This document shows positions 61,494 to 64,000 of a DNA stretch of 64,000 nucleotides, one piece after another. The position numbers and the translations under genes were made by a program. Position 1 is the stretch's first letter. Every line of letters starts with the position of its first letter. This DNA comes from a virus. The notes below the pieces were generated by a model, which was not told the DNA's origin, made no database searches, and saw nothing but the letters and a program-made list of their open reading frames with translations. The stretch is from the IMG/VR virus record IMGVR_UViG_3300020057_000027, positions 62,001-126,000 of that record. One strand, written 5' to 3'.

Positions 61494-64000
61494 ATGACTA
61501 AAATAGATTTAAATCAATCACCATATTTTGATGATTATAATGAGAATAAAAAATTCTATAAAATCCTATTCCGTCCAGGAAGAGCAGTTCAAGCAAGAGA
61601 ACTAACACAAATTCAAACTGCTTTACAGAAGCAAGTTGAAAGAATGGGAAGACACATCTTTGAACAGGGTTCACAGGTTCTTCCAGGCTCTAAAGAAGGA
61701 GTTCGTTATATTAACAATAACGGCTTCATTAAAATTCCAAGAACCTCATATGCTAATACCTTAACTGAACTTAATACTTATTGGTTAGGAAAAGAAATAA
61801 TTAGTGCTAGTGGTGTTCGTGCTAAAGTAATCGGGGTTAGAGAAGCAGACACTATTAATGAAGCAAGATTATATCTTAACTATCTTAATGCTTCTACTAG
61901 CGGTTTAGTTACTTCTTTTGTTTTGGGTGAAATCATACAAACAGATGAAATAGTTCCAATTACAACTACTATTCCTGCTACTCAATATTCTATCGGTTTA
62001 ATATCTTCTGTTATAGTCGAAGAGGGTGTATATTTCTTTGATGGTAATTTTATTCTTGTTGATCAACAAACTGTTTTTATTACTCCGCCAGACACCGAAG
62101 ATCAAGCAACATGGAATAACCAACCAACGGCTTTGGTTGGACTTAAAATAACTGAAAGTGTTATAACATCCGATGACGATGAAACGCTATTAGATAATGC
62201 GTTGGGTTCACCAAACTATGCGGCTCCAGGAGCCGACAGACTTCATATATCTGCTGATTTAATTCAAGCTGCTTTAAACACTGACGATTCGGATTTTATT
62301 TCTCTTCTTAGAGTTGTTGATGGTGTTGTTCAAGCAAGAGTTATACGAACTGAATATTCAGTCCTTGAAGATACATTAGCTAGAAGAACAAATGATGAAA
62401 GTGGAGACTATAGTGTAGTACCATTTCAAATCCAGATTAGAGATTTCCTAAGAAATAATATTAATAATGGTATTCATAATGAAAAGGAATTTCATTTTGA
62501 TACTCAATTAGAAGCTCAAAAAATATCAATATCTACTTTTGGTTTAGCCGAGCCAGGAAATGCAGTGCTTCATCCTGATTTTATTTCAGTGTGGGTTCCT
62601 GGAACTTCATATAATACTGCTGGAGATGCTAGTTCATTTATTCAACTATGTGATGATCGATTAAGTATCAAAGTTGATCCAGGTAAAGCATACGTTAAGG
62701 GTTATGAAATTGAAAAACTTTCTACTACTATAATAGATGTTGTTAAAGCAAGAACATTACGATATAGAAATAATAAAACTATATCTACTCCTCTTGGAAC
62801 ATTTTTATATGTTAAGAAAATGTATGGAGCATTAACTCTTGAGACATATGACACTGTTGAACTTTATGATCGTCCTATAGTAACTGGAGGTGCATCTTCT
62901 GGAAATAAAATAGGCACTGCTAGAGTATTAGCCGTAGAATTTTTCAGTGGTGTTAATGGTAGTGTTGATGGAGTATATCGCCTATTTGTTTTTGATATGA
63001 AAGCCGATCCAGGCAAGTCACTTAGACAATTAAAATCTATATACTCACCAAATCCAACTTTTACTTGTGATTGTGTAACTCAAAATTTTAGATTAACTGG
63101 TTCTGTTGCTAAATTACCTAATCAATTAATTGGTACGGGAACATCTTGGAAAAACGATGAACTACAAAGACTACAAGCAGGAGATTTTGTTCAAGTAAGC
63201 CAAGGGCCAACAGCTACTATCTATAGACTCCTTTCTACTCCATCAAACGATAATGTGTTAGATGTTACCCCTAATCCAGCAGGAGCACTTTGGCCTGAGG
63301 GTTCTACTATAGATTATTCTTTTGTGTCTCCAGAAACCAATTCACAAAATTCGGGATTATTATTCAGACTACCAGATGATGTTGTATACACACTTCATGG
63401 GGGTTCACAAGGTTTTGTTGATACTTCTCTAGCTGGAATTGATACTGTATATACTTCACGTAGAGTTGTGGGTAATGGAGTTGTTCCTGTATCTGATGAA
63501 CTACAATTTACTTTATCTGATCCTAATGAAGAGTTTGAAGATTTTAATACTTCTGGATATGCAGTAATTAATCTTGGTGGATTATCTGGTGATTGGTTAG
63601 AACTTATTCCATATGTTGCAGGAAATCCTTCTGCTGGAAAATGTGAAGTTCAAGCACTTGGAGCACAAGTAACATTTCACTTAAATAATACTGATACGCT
63701 TTCTGCTGGTCTTAATGGGTTTTATGTAATCACTCCTGTAATACATAGTGGAAATTTTGCTTCAAAAGAAAGATCTAAAACTTTAGTTAAAGGTTCTTTT
63801 CCTCTTGGAGTATACTCTGGTGAAAGTGTAGTTAGTGCAGGCTCGGATGTATCAGAAATTTCTCTTGGTAGAGCAGACGTACTTAGAATAACTAGAGTTG
63901 TAGAATCTCAAAATTATACGTCAGTGCCAAGCGATTTAGAAGTTCTTCCTCCAACAGATAGAGATATTACTGGTCTTTATATTTTAGATGATGGTCAAAG
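61494..64000 (+). CDS. Virion structural protein, DUF4815-type (3' end outside window)
   Basis: At least 835 codons, open to the right edge. The start MTKIDLNQSPYFDDYNENKK then FYKILFRPGRAVQARELTQI and ALQKQVERMGRHIFEQGS is the hallmark of the DUF4815 tail/fibre-associated structural proteins of cyanophages and related T4-like phages. The rest is beta-rich. Position after gp8 suggests a baseplate-outer or short-tail-fibre connector. Confidence 0.85.
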   Translation, partial: MTKIDLNQSPYFDDYNENKKFYKILFRPGRAVQARELTQIQTALQKQVERMGRHIFEQGSQVLPGSKEGVRYINNNGFIKIPRTSYANTLTELNTYWLGKEIISASGVRAKVIGVREADTINEARLYLNYLNASTSGLVTSFVLGEIIQTDEIVPITTTIPATQYSIGLISSVIVEEGVYFFDGNFILVDQQTVFITPPDTEDQATWNNQPTALVGLKITESVITSDDDETLLDNALGSPNYAAPGADRLHISADLIQAALNTDDSDFISLLRVVDGVVQARVIRTEYSVLEDTLARRTNDESGDYSVVPFQIQIRDFLRNNINNGIHNEKEFHFDTQLEAQKISISTFGLAEPGNAVLHPDFISVWVPGTSYNTAGDASSFIQLCDDRLSIKVDPGKAYVKGYEIEKLSTTIIDVVKARTLRYRNNKTISTPLGTFLYVKKMYGALTLETYDTVELYDRPIVTGGASSGNKIGTARVLAVEFFSGVNGSVDGVYRLFVFDMKADPGKSLRQLKSIYSPNPTFTCDCVTQNFRLTGSVAKLPNQLIGTGTSWKNDELQRLQAGDFVQVSQGPTATIYRLLSTPSNDNVLDVTPNPAGALWPEGSTIDYSFVSPETNSQNSGLLFRLPDDVVYTLHGGSQGFVDTSLAGIDTVYTSRRVVGNGVVPVSDELQFTLSDPNEEFEDFNTSGYAVINLGGLSGDWLELIPYVAGNPSAGKCEVQALGAQVTFHLNNTDTLSAGLNGFYVITPVIHSGNFASKERSKTLVKGSFPLGVYSGESVVSAGSDVSEISLGRADVLRITRVVESQNYTSVPSDLEVLPPTDRDITGLYILDDGQ

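Noticed and set aside
1-64000. CRISPR array, insertion sequence or integrase
   Set aside because: No spaced repeats, transposase or recombinase motifs were found; the only mobile-type candidate is the Endonuclease VII-like gene at 33668.

Overview
The window is a piece of a large, AT-rich, T4-superfamily myovirus genome. The diagnostic set is a T4-type baseplate (homologues of gp25, gp6, gp8, gp53, gp48, gp27, gp26 and gp5, plus a tail-tube-fold protein), the head-completion nuclease gp4, and T4-type replication and late-transcription genes (RNase H, gp59 helicase loader, gp32 SSB, ATP-dependent ligase, ExoI-like nuclease, gp33). Octamers TATAAATA precede several virion genes, as at T4 late promoters. 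gp32 resembles the cyanophage and marine type, without the zinc cysteines of T4. The host cannot be named; a Gram-negative bacterium is likely.

Layout. 1-8.7 kb: DNA-metabolism genes (ExoI-like, RNase H, PhoH ATPase, a dATP/dGTP pyrophosphohydrolase-like protein) with small genes and a hairpin-rich leader at 5.69-5.94 kb. 8.7-14.1 kb: an RNA region with a one-piece tmRNA, twelve tRNAs (Met, Pro, Tyr, Leu-UAA, Leu-CAA, Glu, Asp, Gly-UCC, Gly-GCC, Thr, Cys, Ser), a hammerhead ribozyme, other structured RNA and short leader ORFs. 14-20 kb: ligase, gp33, gp59 and gp32. 20-25.6 kb, minus strand: GH19 lysin/structural protein, holin-like protein, gp26 with a probable -1 frameshift, tube-fold protein, gp4. 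25.6-28.4 kb, plus strand: gp48, gp53, gp27-like. 28.4-52.8 kb: more than 80 small accessory genes with many consensus sigma70-like promoters, small paralogous families, an Endonuclease VII-type nuclease, an AAA ATPase, an XRE regulator, and a tRNA-like structure with a very long anticodon arm. 52.9-64 kb: gp5-like hub, gp25, gp6, gp7-position protein, gp8 and the start of a DUF4815-type structural protein.

The most striking observation is in the tRNA region. A 29-codon ORF just ahead of the Pro-Tyr-Leu-Leu tRNA run contains nine consecutive codons that are all Leu, Pro or Tyr. A 23-codon ORF ahead of the Gly-Gly-Thr-Cys-Ser run contains fifteen consecutive codons that are all Thr, Ser, Cys or Gly. 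Both overlap hairpins with alternative pairings. Shorter ORFs ahead of tRNA-Glu and tRNA-Asp are enriched in Glu and Asp. This looks like ribosome-sensed attenuation of phage tRNA operons, in which the leader peptide matches the tRNAs it controls. I infer this from sequence alone.

A second genome-wide trait is the placement of about a dozen promoters with the -10 box five to seven bases before the ATG, which predicts leaderless mRNAs, including the first tRNA leader.
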